From positions 62,001-126,000 of the forward strand of contig JBAZVN010000006.1 in assembly GCA_041660815.1 (NCBI GenBank): 64,000 nucleotides of DNA, read 5' to 3'. Positions 17,980 through 26,104 of this stretch are shown piece after piece (the first letter of the stretch is position 1; every line of letters starts with the position of its first letter). The DNA is from PALSA-1006 sp041660815 (GTDB lineage: Bacteria > Pseudomonadota > Gammaproteobacteria > Burkholderiales > Gallionellaceae). The notes under the pieces are model-generated. The model was not told where the DNA came from, ran no database searches, and was given only the letters and a program-made list of their open reading frames with translations. Both the position numbers and the translations under genes were made by a program.

Positions 17980-19200
17980 ATGGTAAATGAATCGGATAAC
18001 AAGAATGGCTTGTCGGCATCCGGCAAGATGACACTCCCGATCTATCTGTTGGGTATCGCCAGTGCGATCGCGGTGATCACGGTCGGCGGTATGGATACTA
18101 TCGCTATGCTTTTATCTGCGCTGCTGGTGGTTACCGCGCTGGTCGTCGCTCCGTGGGTCGCAAAAAAACATCGTGCCGAACTTCAGGCCGCCGTGGCCGC
18201 CGAGAATGCGCGTCTGTCTGCCGATCTGTGCCATAAAAAATCCCAGTGTATCAACGGCCTCGACAATCTGTGCGTCGAAGTGCTGCCGGTCTGGTACCGC
18301 CAGATTGACATGGCGCGCACCCATACCGAAGAGTCCACCATTAATCTGGCGAACCGTTTTGCCAGCCTGTCGCAGGGGTTGGAAAAAGCCATCAAGCTTT
18401 CGCTCGGCAGCGGCGAGAGCGAAGGCGGCGGTTTGGCCGAGCTGCTCAAGAGTTGTAATCAGGAATTGAACTCCGTCATCAGCTCTATGCAGACGGCGCT
18501 GGACGGCAAGCAAGTGCTGTTGCACGAAGTGGAATCGCTGTCCCACCTCACTGTCTCGCTCAAGGATATGGCCGCCGACGTGGGTAAGATCGCCGGCCAA
18601 ACCAACCTGCTCGCCTTAAATGCCGCCATCGAGGCGGCGCGCGCGGGCGAAGTGGGGCGCGGATTCGCGGTGGTCGCGGACGAGGTACGCAAGCTCTCAA
18701 CATTGTCCGCCGAGATCGGCAAAAAGATCACTGCCACCGTTGAGACCGTGAATAACGCTATTTCTACCACGCTGGAGGCCTCGCAAAAATTTGCCGAGCA
18801 AGATGCCATTATGGTGAAGAACTCCGAGCAGGTTATCGCGCAAGTATTGAGCAGCTTCGAACAGGTCGCGACCGGTTTGGACAACTCAGCCGAAGTGCTG
18901 CGTCAGGAAAACCATGTCATCGGCGTCGAGATCAGCGACGTGCTCGTTTCACTGCAGTTCCAAGACCGGGTCAGCCAGGTGCTCATGCACGTGCGCAACG
19001 ATCTGGAAAAACTGGAGAAGCACCTCGCCACCTACGAGCAAGAGTTGGCAAACGGCGAAATTCACGCCCCTATTGATGCGCGCATGTGGCTGAATGAATT
19101 ATCCAAAACTTACACCATGCCCGAGCAGCATGTCGCCCACGGCGGCAACTCAAAGGTTAGCGCGGCAACGAATTCAGCACCCGAAATTACTTTTTTCTAG
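17980..19200 (+). CDS. Short membrane-anchored methyl-accepting chemotaxis protein
   Basis: 406 aa. ATG 17980 is chosen because GGGAGGT lies 5-6 bases upstream; an in-frame ATG at 17956 also has an AGGTGG site. Two closely spaced membrane helices (~19-37, 42-58) leave almost no periplasmic loop, so any signal is cytoplasmic or comes from the membrane. The signalling hairpin is present (GQTNLLALNAAIEAARAGE) but the flanking adaptation helices are shorter than in the other MCPs of the block and diverge in sequence. The C-terminal ~60 residues are not MCP-like. It heads the operon with cheY, a STAS protein and probably cheA, so it may be a dedicated regulator of this array. Confidence 0.85.
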   Translation: MVNESDNKNGLSASGKMTLPIYLLGIASAIAVITVGGMDTIAMLLSALLVVTALVVAPWVAKKHRAELQAAVAAENARLSADLCHKKSQCINGLDNLCVEVLPVWYRQIDMARTHTEESTINLANRFASLSQGLEKAIKLSLGSGESEGGGLAELLKSCNQELNSVISSMQTALDGKQVLLHEVESLSHLTVSLKDMAADVGKIAGQTNLLALNAAIEAARAGEVGRGFAVVADEVRKLSTLSAEIGKKITATVETVNNAISTTLEASQKFAEQDAIMVKNSEQVIAQVLSSFEQVATGLDNSAEVLRQENHVIGVEISDVLVSLQFQDRVSQVLMHVRNDLEKLEKHLATYEQELANGEIHAPIDARMWLNELSKTYTMPEQHVAHGGNSKVSAATNSAPEITFF

Positions 19201-19211
19201 GAGAGAACTAA

Positions 19212-19580
19212 ATGGCTAAAACAATTATGGTAGTGGATGACTCGGCTTCGTTGCGTCAGGTCGTGAGTATTTCCCTTAAAGGCGCGGGTTACGACGTGCT
19301 GGAAGCATGCGATGGCAAAGACGCGCTGAGCAAGCTCACCGGACAAAAAATTCACCTCATCATCAGCGATGTGAACATGCCCAATATGGACGGCATCACC
19401 TTTGTTTCCGAAGCCAAGAAGAAACCCGAATATAAATTTACTCCCGTCATCATGCTCACCACCGAAGCGGGCGAGGATAAAAAGCAAGCCGGTCAGGCGG
19501 CAGGTGCCAAAGCTTGGGTGGTCAAGCCGTTCCAGCCCGCGCAGATGCTCACGGCGGTTTCGAAGCTGGTGCTTCCGTAA
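19212..19580 (+). CDS. cheY: Chemotaxis response regulator CheY
   Basis: 122 aa, a stand-alone receiver with D9/D10, acceptor D53 in IISDVNMPNMDG, Thr in MLTTEA and Lys in VVKPF. This matches CheY rather than a receiver with an output domain. CheA phosphorylates CheY, which then binds the flagellar switch or another output. It starts 11 bp after the MCP with an AGGAGAG site. No flagellar gene is in the window, so the output is not determined here. Confidence 0.92.
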   Translation: MAKTIMVVDDSASLRQVVSISLKGAGYDVLEACDGKDALSKLTGQKIHLIISDVNMPNMDGITFVSEAKKKPEYKFTPVIMLTTEAGEDKKQAGQAAGAKAWVVKPFQPAQMLTAVSKLVLP

Positions 19581-19616
19581 CGCATATCAGAGAGTCAAAC
19601 CAAAGGGAGAGTAGTT

Positions 19617-19937
19617 ATGGCACGTAAGGCGAAAGAAAAAAATGAAGTCGTTCACTTGCCGATAGAGGGCGATATGACGATTTTCGTCGCACAGGAATTG
19701 CGCGAGGCAATCATGCCGCTCATCACACAAAACGATGAGGTCGAGATAGATTTGTCGCACGTGAGCGAAGTGGATGCGGCGGGAATGCAGCTCATGGTTT
19801 CGGTCAAGCTGGAAGCCATCCTGCGCGGCAAGACATTGCGCTACGTCGGCCACAGCAAACCCGTGCTGGACATGATCGACCTGTGCGATCTCGGCGGCTT
19901 TTTTGGCGACCAAGTCATCATGTCATCGGCAGTATAG
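19617..19937 (+). CDS. STAS-domain protein without the phosphoacceptor serine
   Basis: 106 aa, a single STAS domain (SpoIIAA/anti-sigma-factor-antagonist fold) with the EIDLSHVSEVDAAG core. In regulated antagonists the loop reads D-S-(S/x)-G and the Ser is phosphorylated; here it is DAAG, so switching by Ser phosphorylation looks impossible. STAS proteins of this kind occur in chemotaxis operons. It lies between cheY and cheA (GGGAGAG site). A receiver-PP2C-ATPase protein at 43387-45141 is the type of enzyme that normally acts on STAS partners, but the missing Ser speaks against a classic partner switch. Confidence 0.8.
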   Translation: MARKAKEKNEVVHLPIEGDMTIFVAQELREAIMPLITQNDEVEIDLSHVSEVDAAGMQLMVSVKLEAILRGKTLRYVGHSKPVLDMIDLCDLGGFFGDQVIMSSAV

Positions 19938-19998
19938 CAAGAGCGGTTTTGTAGGGAGCGCGTTTTTATAGGCACGACCAAGTCATCTAGCCGGTAAC

Positions 19999-20175
19999 GG
20001 ATGAACAGAGATGTGCACGGATGAACGACAGGCACGGTGCGTAGGACAGGTGGATCGTAGTGATACCCATCACTCCCAAAACAACTATGGGTATTGCTAA
20101 TCCTGGGTGCTATGCAGTGGCGAAGACCTCCCCTTTCTTCGTCATAGATTTTTTCGTGTACATCTCTGTTCGTCC
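19999..20175. repeat. 177-bp element with inverted ends (MITE-like)
   Basis: The left end GGATGAACAGAGATGTGCAC (from 19999) is the near-perfect reverse complement of the right end GTGTACATCTCTGTTCGTCC (to 20175). An internal hairpin, ATACCCAT (20063) / ATGGGTAT (20087), sits between them. There is no coding capacity. This looks like a small non-autonomous repeat inserted between the STAS gene and cheA. No target-site duplication was identified. It contains no composite promoter, so cheA depends on read-through or an unseen promoter. Confidence 0.5.
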
Positions 20176-20222
20176 TGGGCAATGGGTCGCAGTAATAAGT
20201 GTTTAAGAACTAAGGAAAAAAT

Positions 20223-22403
20223 ATGAATCTGGACGAAGCACTCAAAACGTTTATCATCGAAAGCCGTGAATTGCTGGAATCGATGGAAGCCTCGCTGTTG
20301 CGTATCGAGCAGGAGCCGAATGATCCGGACATTATCAATGCAATCTTCCGTGCCGCGCACACCATCAAGGGTTCTGCCGGTCTGTTCGGTTTGGACTACA
20401 TCGTCAGTTTCACCCATGTTGCCGAAAGCGTGCTGGACAAAGTGCGTAGCGGTGAGTTGAACATCGACGCTGATCTGGCCGCACTCCTGCTCGACACCAG
20501 CGACCACATGGGCGCGTTGGTCAATCACGCCGCCAACGGTGAGGAGCCTGGCAACGCCAGCAACCAGCGCAGCCAGGAACTCATTGTTCTGTTGAATAAA
20601 TATCTCGGCGTGAAAACTGCGGTGGCGGTTATAAAGGAAGAGGCCAAACAAGCCAGCGTTCCCGTCGAGTTCGAGCACAAGTTTGAGCGCGACGGCGGCG
20701 AAGTCGAGACAGACAACTGGCACATCTCCCTGCGTTTTGGCAAAGATGTGTTCCGCAACGGCATGGACCCGCTCTCGTTCATCCGCTATCTGGCGACACT
20801 AGGCCGCATCGTGCACATTGTCACGCTGACCGACGCTGTCCCCTCAATCAAGGAGCTCGACCCGGAAAGTTGCTACCTCGGCTTCGAGATCGCATTCAAG
20901 AGTGAGGTTGATAAATCCGTGATCGAGGGTGTGTTCGAGTTCGTGCGCGAAGACTGCATGATCCGCATCCTTCCGCCGCGCAGCAAAATAAGCGAATACC
21001 TTGGCTTGATCCGCGATATGGATGGTGAAAATCTGCGCTTGGGCGACATCCTCGTGAGCTGCGGCACGCTGACTGATGCCGAGTTGGACAACGCATTACG
21101 CATTCAGGCGGGCGGTGGCAACGCCTCGCGCCCCATCGGCGAAGTGCTGGTCGAGCAAAGCATGGTATCGGCTCCGGTAGTTGAAGCCGCACTGGAAAAA
21201 CAGAAACAAGCCAAAGACAAAGAAGCCAAGAGCAACGAAGTCAGCCTTATCCGTGTTGACTCTGAAAAGCTCGACCAACTCATCAACCTGGTTGGCGAAC
21301 TTATCATCGCAGGCGCGGGGACGACATTGATCGCTCAGCGTGCCGGTATGCCCGAGCTGGTCGAGGCGACCGCCACCCTGTCGCGCATGGTCGAAGAAGT
21401 GCGCGACTCGGCACTTTCGCTACGCATGGTGCAGATCGGTGGCACCTTCACCCGCTTCCAGCGCGTGGTGCGCGACGTGAGCCGCGACCTCGGCAAAGAC
21501 ATCCGTCTGGAGATACACGGAGCCGAGACCGAGCTCGACAAGACGGTGGTGGAAAAAATCGGCGATCCGCTCACTCATCTGGTGCGCAATAGCATGGACC
21601 ACGGCATCGAGCCAGCCGAGGTGCGCCTCGCACGCGGCAAGCCTGCGCACGGCACACTCAAGCTCAATGCCTATCACGACTCCGGCAGCATCGTCATCGA
21701 AGTTACCGATGACGGTGGCGGCCTTAATCGCGACAAGATTCTGGCCAAGGCCATCGAGCGTGGCTTGGTCAAACCCGATCAGCAACTCAGCGACAAAGAA
21801 ATTTACAACCTGATTTTTGAAGCAGGTTTCTCCACCGCCGATACCGTAAGCAACCTTTCCGGTCGCGGTGTGGGCATGGACGTGGTGCGCAGAAATATCC
21901 AAGCCCTGCGCGGCACCGTGGACATCGAATCCGAAATCGGCAAGGGCAGCACCATGCGCATCCGCCTGCCGCTCACCCTCGCCATCATCGACGGCTTCAT
22001 GGTCGGTGTCGGCAGCTCGGCTTACGTCGTGCCGCTGGACATGGTGATCGAATGTATCGAACTGCCCGCAGGCAAAAAGACGGAAGGCAACTATCTCAAT
22101 CTGCGCGGCGAAGTGCTGCCTTACGTGAGATTGCGCGATCTGTTTGAAGTTGAAGGCGACGCCGGACGCCGCGAGAACGTCGTCGTTGTGCAATACGCCG
22201 GACACAAGGCCGGGCTGGTGGTGGATAACCTCCTGGGCGAATACCAGACCGTCATCAAGCCGCTGGGTAAAGTGTTCGGCAGTGCGCGCGGTTTCGGCGG
22301 CTTCACCATCATGGGCAGCGGCGAAGTGGCGCTGATTCTGGATGTGCCGCGTTTGATGCAACAGGTTAGCAATAGCCGCGAAGTTTCGGCTGCGGGGCAG
22401 TGA
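20223..22403 (+). CDS. cheA: Chemotaxis kinase CheA with MshEN-like insert
   Basis: 726 aa. P1 (HPt) has H46 in AAHTIKGSAGLFGL. A P2-like region around 165-255 carries DPLSFIRYLATLGRIVHI. Residues 272-327 hold two 24-residue motifs. R272-Q295 fits the published MshEN pattern (RLGxxL, G at 10, L at 17 and 21, Q at 24) at every position. P304-Q327 fits with a weakened start. MshEN repeats bind c-di-GMP. P3 dimerization follows (~340-400), P4 kinase (LVRNSMDHGIE, DDGGGL, GRGVGMDVV) and P5 CheW-like (~585-720). The ATG has AAGGAAAAA upstream. CheA phosphorylates CheY and CheB. The insert would tie kinase output to c-di-GMP (inference). Confidence 0.93.
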   Translation: MNLDEALKTFIIESRELLESMEASLLRIEQEPNDPDIINAIFRAAHTIKGSAGLFGLDYIVSFTHVAESVLDKVRSGELNIDADLAALLLDTSDHMGALVNHAANGEEPGNASNQRSQELIVLLNKYLGVKTAVAVIKEEAKQASVPVEFEHKFERDGGEVETDNWHISLRFGKDVFRNGMDPLSFIRYLATLGRIVHIVTLTDAVPSIKELDPESCYLGFEIAFKSEVDKSVIEGVFEFVREDCMIRILPPRSKISEYLGLIRDMDGENLRLGDILVSCGTLTDAELDNALRIQAGGGNASRPIGEVLVEQSMVSAPVVEAALEKQKQAKDKEAKSNEVSLIRVDSEKLDQLINLVGELIIAGAGTTLIAQRAGMPELVEATATLSRMVEEVRDSALSLRMVQIGGTFTRFQRVVRDVSRDLGKDIRLEIHGAETELDKTVVEKIGDPLTHLVRNSMDHGIEPAEVRLARGKPAHGTLKLNAYHDSGSIVIEVTDDGGGLNRDKILAKAIERGLVKPDQQLSDKEIYNLIFEAGFSTADTVSNLSGRGVGMDVVRRNIQALRGTVDIESEIGKGSTMRIRLPLTLAIIDGFMVGVGSSAYVVPLDMVIECIELPAGKKTEGNYLNLRGEVLPYVRLRDLFEVEGDAGRRENVVVVQYAGHKAGLVVDNLLGEYQTVIKPLGKVFGSARGFGGFTIMGSGEVALILDVPRLMQQVSNSREVSAAGQ

Positions 22404-22495
22404 TGAATAAGTGTATCAGCGACTTTTTTCAGATGCTGCTGCCGATGTTGCTGGTGCAACAGGCGATTATTTTTAGCTTGCTATATTTTGCATAA
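22403..22495 (+). CDS. Membrane microprotein 1 (30 aa)
   Basis: ATG shares its A with the cheA stop (TGATG), so translation is probably coupled. The product, MNKCISDFFQ then MLLPMLLVQQAIIFSLLYFA, is one hydrophobic helix with a short polar head. It aligns by eye with the two microproteins that follow, especially around the LLV-Q core. No known family is recognised. Its short length lowers confidence, but three similar ORFs in a row between cheA and an MCP are unlikely by chance. Confidence 0.5.
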   Translation: MNKCISDFFQMLLPMLLVQQAIIFSLLYFA

Positions 22496-22557
22496 CTAAT
22501 TGATTATATTGATAATAGTGTAAGTGTGGCTTGGCTTTTGCAGGCGCAGCGGAATTT

Positions 22558-22583
22558 GTAGGGGCAGTGGTTTTGTGGGGGCG
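22558..22583. repeat. REP-like short repeat
   Basis: TGTAGGGGCAGTGGTTTTGT then GGGGGC is related to the scraps at 47817-47850 and 37543-37564. It lies between microproteins 1 and 2. Confidence 0.35.
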
Positions 22584-22612
22584 ATTGCAACTTATTCGGT
22601 GAGGAGTATGTG

Positions 22613-22705
22613 ATGGGACGTTATACCAAAGAAGATGCGCTCACGTTATTGCTGGTGCTGGGAGTGCAAGTGCTGCTGATGTTCTTGGATCTCTTTACCC
22701 GATAG
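22613..22705 (+). CDS. Membrane microprotein 2 (30 aa)
   Basis: ATG at 22613 has GAGGAG 6 bases upstream, the best ribosome site of the three. The product begins MGRYTKEDAL and continues as one strongly hydrophobic helix, TLLLVLGVQVLLMFLDLFTR. It shares the L-L-x-x-Q-x-x-(I/L) core and length with its neighbours. Function unknown; a small regulator of a membrane receptor or array is conceivable. Confidence 0.55.
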   Translation: MGRYTKEDALTLLLVLGVQVLLMFLDLFTR

Positions 22706-22720
22706 ATATCAGAGGCCCGA

Positions 22721-22810
22721 ATGAGATCGTTCATCAAAGTACTGCCGGTGCTGTTGATTTTGCAAATATTTGTATTACTTGTGGAACAACTGCTGAAGGT
22801 GTCGTTTTGA
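22721..22810 (+). CDS. Membrane microprotein 3 (29 aa)
   Basis: ATG at 22721, 15 bp after the previous stop, with AGAGG upstream. The product starts MRSFIKVLPV and continues LLILQIFVLLVEQLLKVSF, again a single hydrophobic helix with a basic N-terminus and a central Gln. Third in the tandem set, 76 bp before the MCP gene. No homologue is recognised. Confidence 0.5.
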   Translation: MRSFIKVLPVLLILQIFVLLVEQLLKVSF

Positions 22811-22886
22811 GTAGATTTGATGGGCATTGTGGCGGGGCGCATCAATCCTTCGTTTTTGGAATTAATTTAATTTATAGGGGGTAAGC

Positions 22887-24530
22887 ATGTTTAAGGATAT
22901 GAAAGTAGCAGTGAAGCTTGGGATGGGATTCGGTGTTGTATTGTTGCTGATGTTGGTGATTCTGATTGCAGGGATGACGAACATGGCGAGCATGAACAGT
23001 GCGACCGATCAAATCGTCAATGATCGTTATCCGAAAACGGTGCTGGTTAATGAGGTCATTGCAAAAACTTTTGACAATGGCCGATCAACGCGCAACCTGC
23101 TGCTGTTGGATGACGCGGCCGGTATCGAGAAGAACAGAGAAATCATTCAGAACAATCGCGCGAAAATTAAAGAGGCTCTGGATAAATTGGACAAATCAAT
23201 CAACACCCCCAAGGGGCGTGAATTGATGAGTGCCATCTTGCAACAACGCGATGCGCTTGATCCCAAGTATGAAGAGCTGATCTCGCTGGCGAATAGTGAC
23301 AGAAAAGCGGCAATCGAATTTCAAATGAAGGACTTTGCACCGACCAATTCAGCCTATGCCAAAGCGTTGCACGACATGGCTGAATTTCAAGGTGGCTTAA
23401 TGGAAAAAGAAGGGGTTGCGGCGGGTGAAGCTTATACATCGGCGCGCACGTTGATGGTTAGTTTGGGTATTGCAGCAGCTTTGGCTGGTATGGTAATGGC
23501 CTTCATGATCACGAGTAGTCTAACCACACAACTCGGTGGCGAGCCTGCTTATGCCGCCGAAGTGGTGAGCAAAATTGCCAATGGCGACATGACCGTCAAT
23601 GTAGAAGTTAAGCCGGGTGACAACAGCAGTATGCTGGCTGCAATTAGAGGCATGGTTGAAAAGCTGTCGCAGATCATTGGCGAAGTCAATGCAGCGGCGA
23701 CCAACATCGCCTCCGCCTCGGAAGAGGTATCGAGCACCGCGCAGAGCATGAGCCAAGCCACCAACGAACAAGCGGCTTCGGTGGAAGAGACTTCGGCTTC
23801 CGTTGAACAGATGGGCGCATCAATTAACCAGAACAGCGAGAACGCCAAAGTTACTGAAGGCATCGCCTCACAAGCCGCGAAGCAAGCGGCCCAAGGCGGC
23901 GAAGCGGTGAAAGAAACTGTGACTGCGATGAAACAGATCGCTGGCAAGATCGGCATCATCGACGACATCGCTTACCAAACTAACTTACTGGCATTGAACG
24001 CCGCGATTGAAGCTGCCCGCGCCGGTGAACACGGCAAAGGCTTTGCGGTGGTGGCTGCTGAAGTGCGCAAACTAGCAGAGCGTAGCCAAGTGGCCGCGCA
24101 GGAAATCGGCGAACTGGCCAGCGGCTCAGTGAGCAAAGCAGAAGACGCAGGCAAGCTACTGGAAGAAATGGTTCCCGCCATTGGTAAAACTTCCGACCTG
24201 GTGCAAGAGATTACCGCAGCAAGTGAAGAGCAATCATCCGGTGCATCTCAGATCAACACCGCAATGAGTCAACTCAACACCATCACTCAACAGAACGCGA
24301 GTGCAACGGAAGAGTTGGCCGCGACAGCAGAAGAGATGTCTTCGCAAGCTGAAACGCTACAGCAATTGATGAGCTTCTTCCGCGTGGGTGGTGGTAGTGC
24401 GGTTGCGGTAAAGCATCAGGCTTTTCATCCGGCGGCAAGCAAGCCTGTCGCTAAGCCTGCAAAGGGTGGGGCAACGAAACTCGCCTTTGCCCATGCATCA
24501 CATGATGAGGCCGAGTTTGTGAAGTTTTAA
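22887..24530 (+). CDS. Methyl-accepting chemotaxis protein with periplasmic four-helix domain and C-terminal tail motif
   Basis: 547 aa. Membrane helix 1 (~12-31), a helical 4HB_MCP-like periplasmic domain (~32-188), helix 2 (~192-212), a HAMP variant beginning LGGEPAYAAEVVSKIANGDM, then a full signalling domain with the DDIAYQTNLLALNAAIEAARAGEHGKG tip. After the last helix comes a Pro/Ala/Lys linker and the end HASHDEAEFVKF, nearly identical in the MCP at 26105-27754. The tail resembles in position the CheR/CheB docking tail of enteric MCPs but has a different sequence. The ligand is unknown. The start has GGGGGTAAGC upstream. Confidence 0.92.
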   Translation: MFKDMKVAVKLGMGFGVVLLLMLVILIAGMTNMASMNSATDQIVNDRYPKTVLVNEVIAKTFDNGRSTRNLLLLDDAAGIEKNREIIQNNRAKIKEALDKLDKSINTPKGRELMSAILQQRDALDPKYEELISLANSDRKAAIEFQMKDFAPTNSAYAKALHDMAEFQGGLMEKEGVAAGEAYTSARTLMVSLGIAAALAGMVMAFMITSSLTTQLGGEPAYAAEVVSKIANGDMTVNVEVKPGDNSSMLAAIRGMVEKLSQIIGEVNAAATNIASASEEVSSTAQSMSQATNEQAASVEETSASVEQMGASINQNSENAKVTEGIASQAAKQAAQGGEAVKETVTAMKQIAGKIGIIDDIAYQTNLLALNAAIEAARAGEHGKGFAVVAAEVRKLAERSQVAAQEIGELASGSVSKAEDAGKLLEEMVPAIGKTSDLVQEITAASEEQSSGASQINTAMSQLNTITQQNASATEELAATAEEMSSQAETLQQLMSFFRVGGGSAVAVKHQAFHPAASKPVAKPAKGGATKLAFAHASHDEAEFVKF

Positions 24531-24540
24531 GGAAGCATTC

Positions 24541-24572
24541 GCGGCTCTCGCCCTAAAGGGCACGAGAGCCGC
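24541..24572. terminator. Strong hairpin after the MCP gene, possible terminator
   Basis: GCGGCTCTCG pairs perfectly with CGAGAGCCGC around CCCTAAAGGGCA, giving a 10-bp stem extendable by CCC/GGG. No T-run follows, so it could end or attenuate transcription, protect the upstream mRNA, or be REP-type. The adjoining GCGAAGGAAATGGTGAGG recurs at 37561. Confidence 0.4.
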
Positions 24573-24636
24573 GAAGGAAATGGTGAGGTTTACGCCATCC
24601 TACTGATTAATAGATTATTTGTTTCAAGGAGGAGCA

Positions 24637-25185
24637 ATGAACGCAATCGCAACAATCAACAAATCGCTACCCGCCGTTACCGGCGATGCGACGCAGGAAG
24701 AGCAGCAACGCCAGTATCTGACGTTCATGCTGAATAGCGAAATATTCGCCATCGGCATTTTGCGCATCAAGGAAATTATCGAATACGGCAACCTCACCGA
24801 AGTGCCGCGCATGCCGGGTTTTATTCGCGGTGTCATCAACCTGCGCGGTGCGGTGGTGCCGGTAATCGACCTCGGTGCGCGTTTCGGCAAACAAGCCGCG
24901 ACGGTGGGTCGCCGTACTTGTATCGTCATCATCGAAGTCGAGCATGAAGGCGAGCAGCAAGTGGTGGGTGTAATGGTGGATGCGGTGAACGAGGTGCTGG
25001 ATATTCCCGCCACCGAGATCGAGCCCGCACCGAGCTTCGGCGCAAAGATACGTTCCGACTTCATCCGTGGCATGGGCAAGGTGGATGGCAAGTTCGTCAT
25101 CATCCTCAATGTCGATCACGTGTTGTCGTTGGATGAAATGTCGAGTTTGACCGGGATCGGTTCTGGCAGCGCGGTTGCCGCATAA
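24637..25185 (+). CDS. cheW: Chemotaxis coupling protein CheW
   Basis: 182 aa from ATG 24637, which has AAGGAGGAGC just upstream; the longer frame from TTG 24619 lacks a site. A single CheW/SH3-like domain (~27-170) has TFMLNSEIFAIGILRIKEII, VPRMPGFIRGVINLRGAVVPVIDL and a GMGKVDGKFVIILNVD end. CheW links MCPs to CheA in the array. It closes the core operon and is followed by a terminator. Confidence 0.95.
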   Translation: MNAIATINKSLPAVTGDATQEEQQRQYLTFMLNSEIFAIGILRIKEIIEYGNLTEVPRMPGFIRGVINLRGAVVPVIDLGARFGKQAATVGRRTCIVIIEVEHEGEQQVVGVMVDAVNEVLDIPATEIEPAPSFGAKIRSDFIRGMGKVDGKFVIILNVDHVLSLDEMSSLTGIGSGSAVAA

Positions 25186-25220
25186 CAATTTGATTTTATA
25201 TATTTTTTTGTGTGCAATAT

Positions 25221-25247
25221 AAAGGCCCCAAACGGGGCTTTTATATT
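25221..25247 (+). terminator. Terminator after cheW
   Basis: Hairpin AAAGGCCCC / GGGGCTTTT around AAAC with one bulge, followed by a T-rich run. The downstream GGGTGCAGAGA(C/T)TAGAAAAATGA sequence also follows the terminators at 30839 and 32070. Confidence 0.75.
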
Positions 25248-25421
25248 TTTCGTACTCCGGGTGCAGAGACTAGAAAAATGAATTCTGACGTATCCGAAAC
25301 TCTGTGTGCGTGTTCAAGCAACCTGCAAATTCGTGAAGAGCTGCAATAAATTGAACGGGTATTGTGATAATTCGCCGGAGATTTTCTGACAGGTTCATTT
25401 CCCACCTACGAAAAAAGTCCC

Positions 25422-25507
25422 CGTGGGGATTTCCTTACAAGCCTCTTACCTGCCTACAAATAAATCAAGATTTCCTGACTGTCGAATAGCGGGTTATTTG
25501 CAATTAT
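25422..25507 (+). promoter_or_regulatory. Composite promoter module, copy 4 (Cache/MCP unit)
   Basis: Dyad CGTGGGGATTTCCTTACA (25422-25439), second dyad TCAAGATTTCCTGA (25465-25478), CTGACT, 17 bp, TTGC, AATTAT (25502-25507). Dyad starts are 43 bp apart. Predicted start ~25514, about 80 bp before the Cache gene. The interval 25248-25421 otherwise holds nothing recognised. Confidence 0.68.
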
Positions 25508-25595
25508 GTATTCGGGCAATTAAGTGCCGTTGTGAAGTGAATCGTGTTGTTAATCAACCCGTACCTTAAGGGTACATTTTCAGGAGAATCGTAAA

Positions 25596-26042
25596 ATGAA
25601 AAAATCAGTTTTAGCTCTTGCGCTTGCGCTTGCTGTGCCTTTGTCTTTCGCCGAGGATTTTGCCGACAAGGCCGATGCTCAGGCTATCGTTGCCAAGGCA
25701 GTTAAGGCGGTTTCCGCCAATAAGGACGCGACGTTCAAGGAAATCACCGGCAAGGATGCCAAGTGGATCAACAAGGATCTGTATCCGGTAGTGTATGACA
25801 TGAACGGCAAGTGCATCGCGCATGGTCAGAATCCCAAGTCGGTCGGCAAAGATCTGATCGATATGGCCGATGCGGACGGCAAGGAGTTCGTCAAGGAGCG
25901 GGTCGAGCTGGCCAAGAGCAAGGGCAAATTTTGGCAGGACTACAAGTTCACCGACCCGGTGACAAAGAAGGTGTTGCCTAAGTCCGCTTACTGCGAGAAG
26001 ACCGGAGATGTGATCGTCTGTGCAGGCATCTATAAGCGTTAA
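25596..26042 (+). CDS. Secreted single-Cache domain protein
   Basis: 148 aa, ATG after CAGGAG. Signal peptide residues 1-19 (ending PLSFA). The mature part reads as a single Cache (sCache_2-like) domain: a long N-terminal helix DKADAQAIVAKAVKAV, then the strand VVYDMNGKCIAHG that typifies the fold, and GKEFVKERVELAKSKGKFW. Two Cys near the C-terminus (YCEKTGDVIVC) could form a disulfide. There is no membrane anchor or output domain, so it is a free periplasmic ligand-binding module. It precedes an MCP gene by 62 bp in the same unit, suggesting that it presents ligand to that receptor (inference). Confidence 0.82.
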   Translation: MKKSVLALALALAVPLSFAEDFADKADAQAIVAKAVKAVSANKDATFKEITGKDAKWINKDLYPVVYDMNGKCIAHGQNPKSVGKDLIDMADADGKEFVKERVELAKSKGKFWQDYKFTDPVTKKVLPKSAYCEKTGDVIVCAGIYKR

Positions 26043-26104
26043 TTTGTCATCTGATTTCAGGTGTGGCCGTCAGGCCGCACCTGGAGTTACTTGAGGGGAA
26101 GAAT

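Noticed and set aside
20063..20094. Inverted TACCCAT/ATGGGTA heptamers as a NarL site.
   Set aside because: Heptamers match the NarL pattern, but the 16-bp spacing is not the 7-2-7 arrangement and they form the hairpin of a repeat element.
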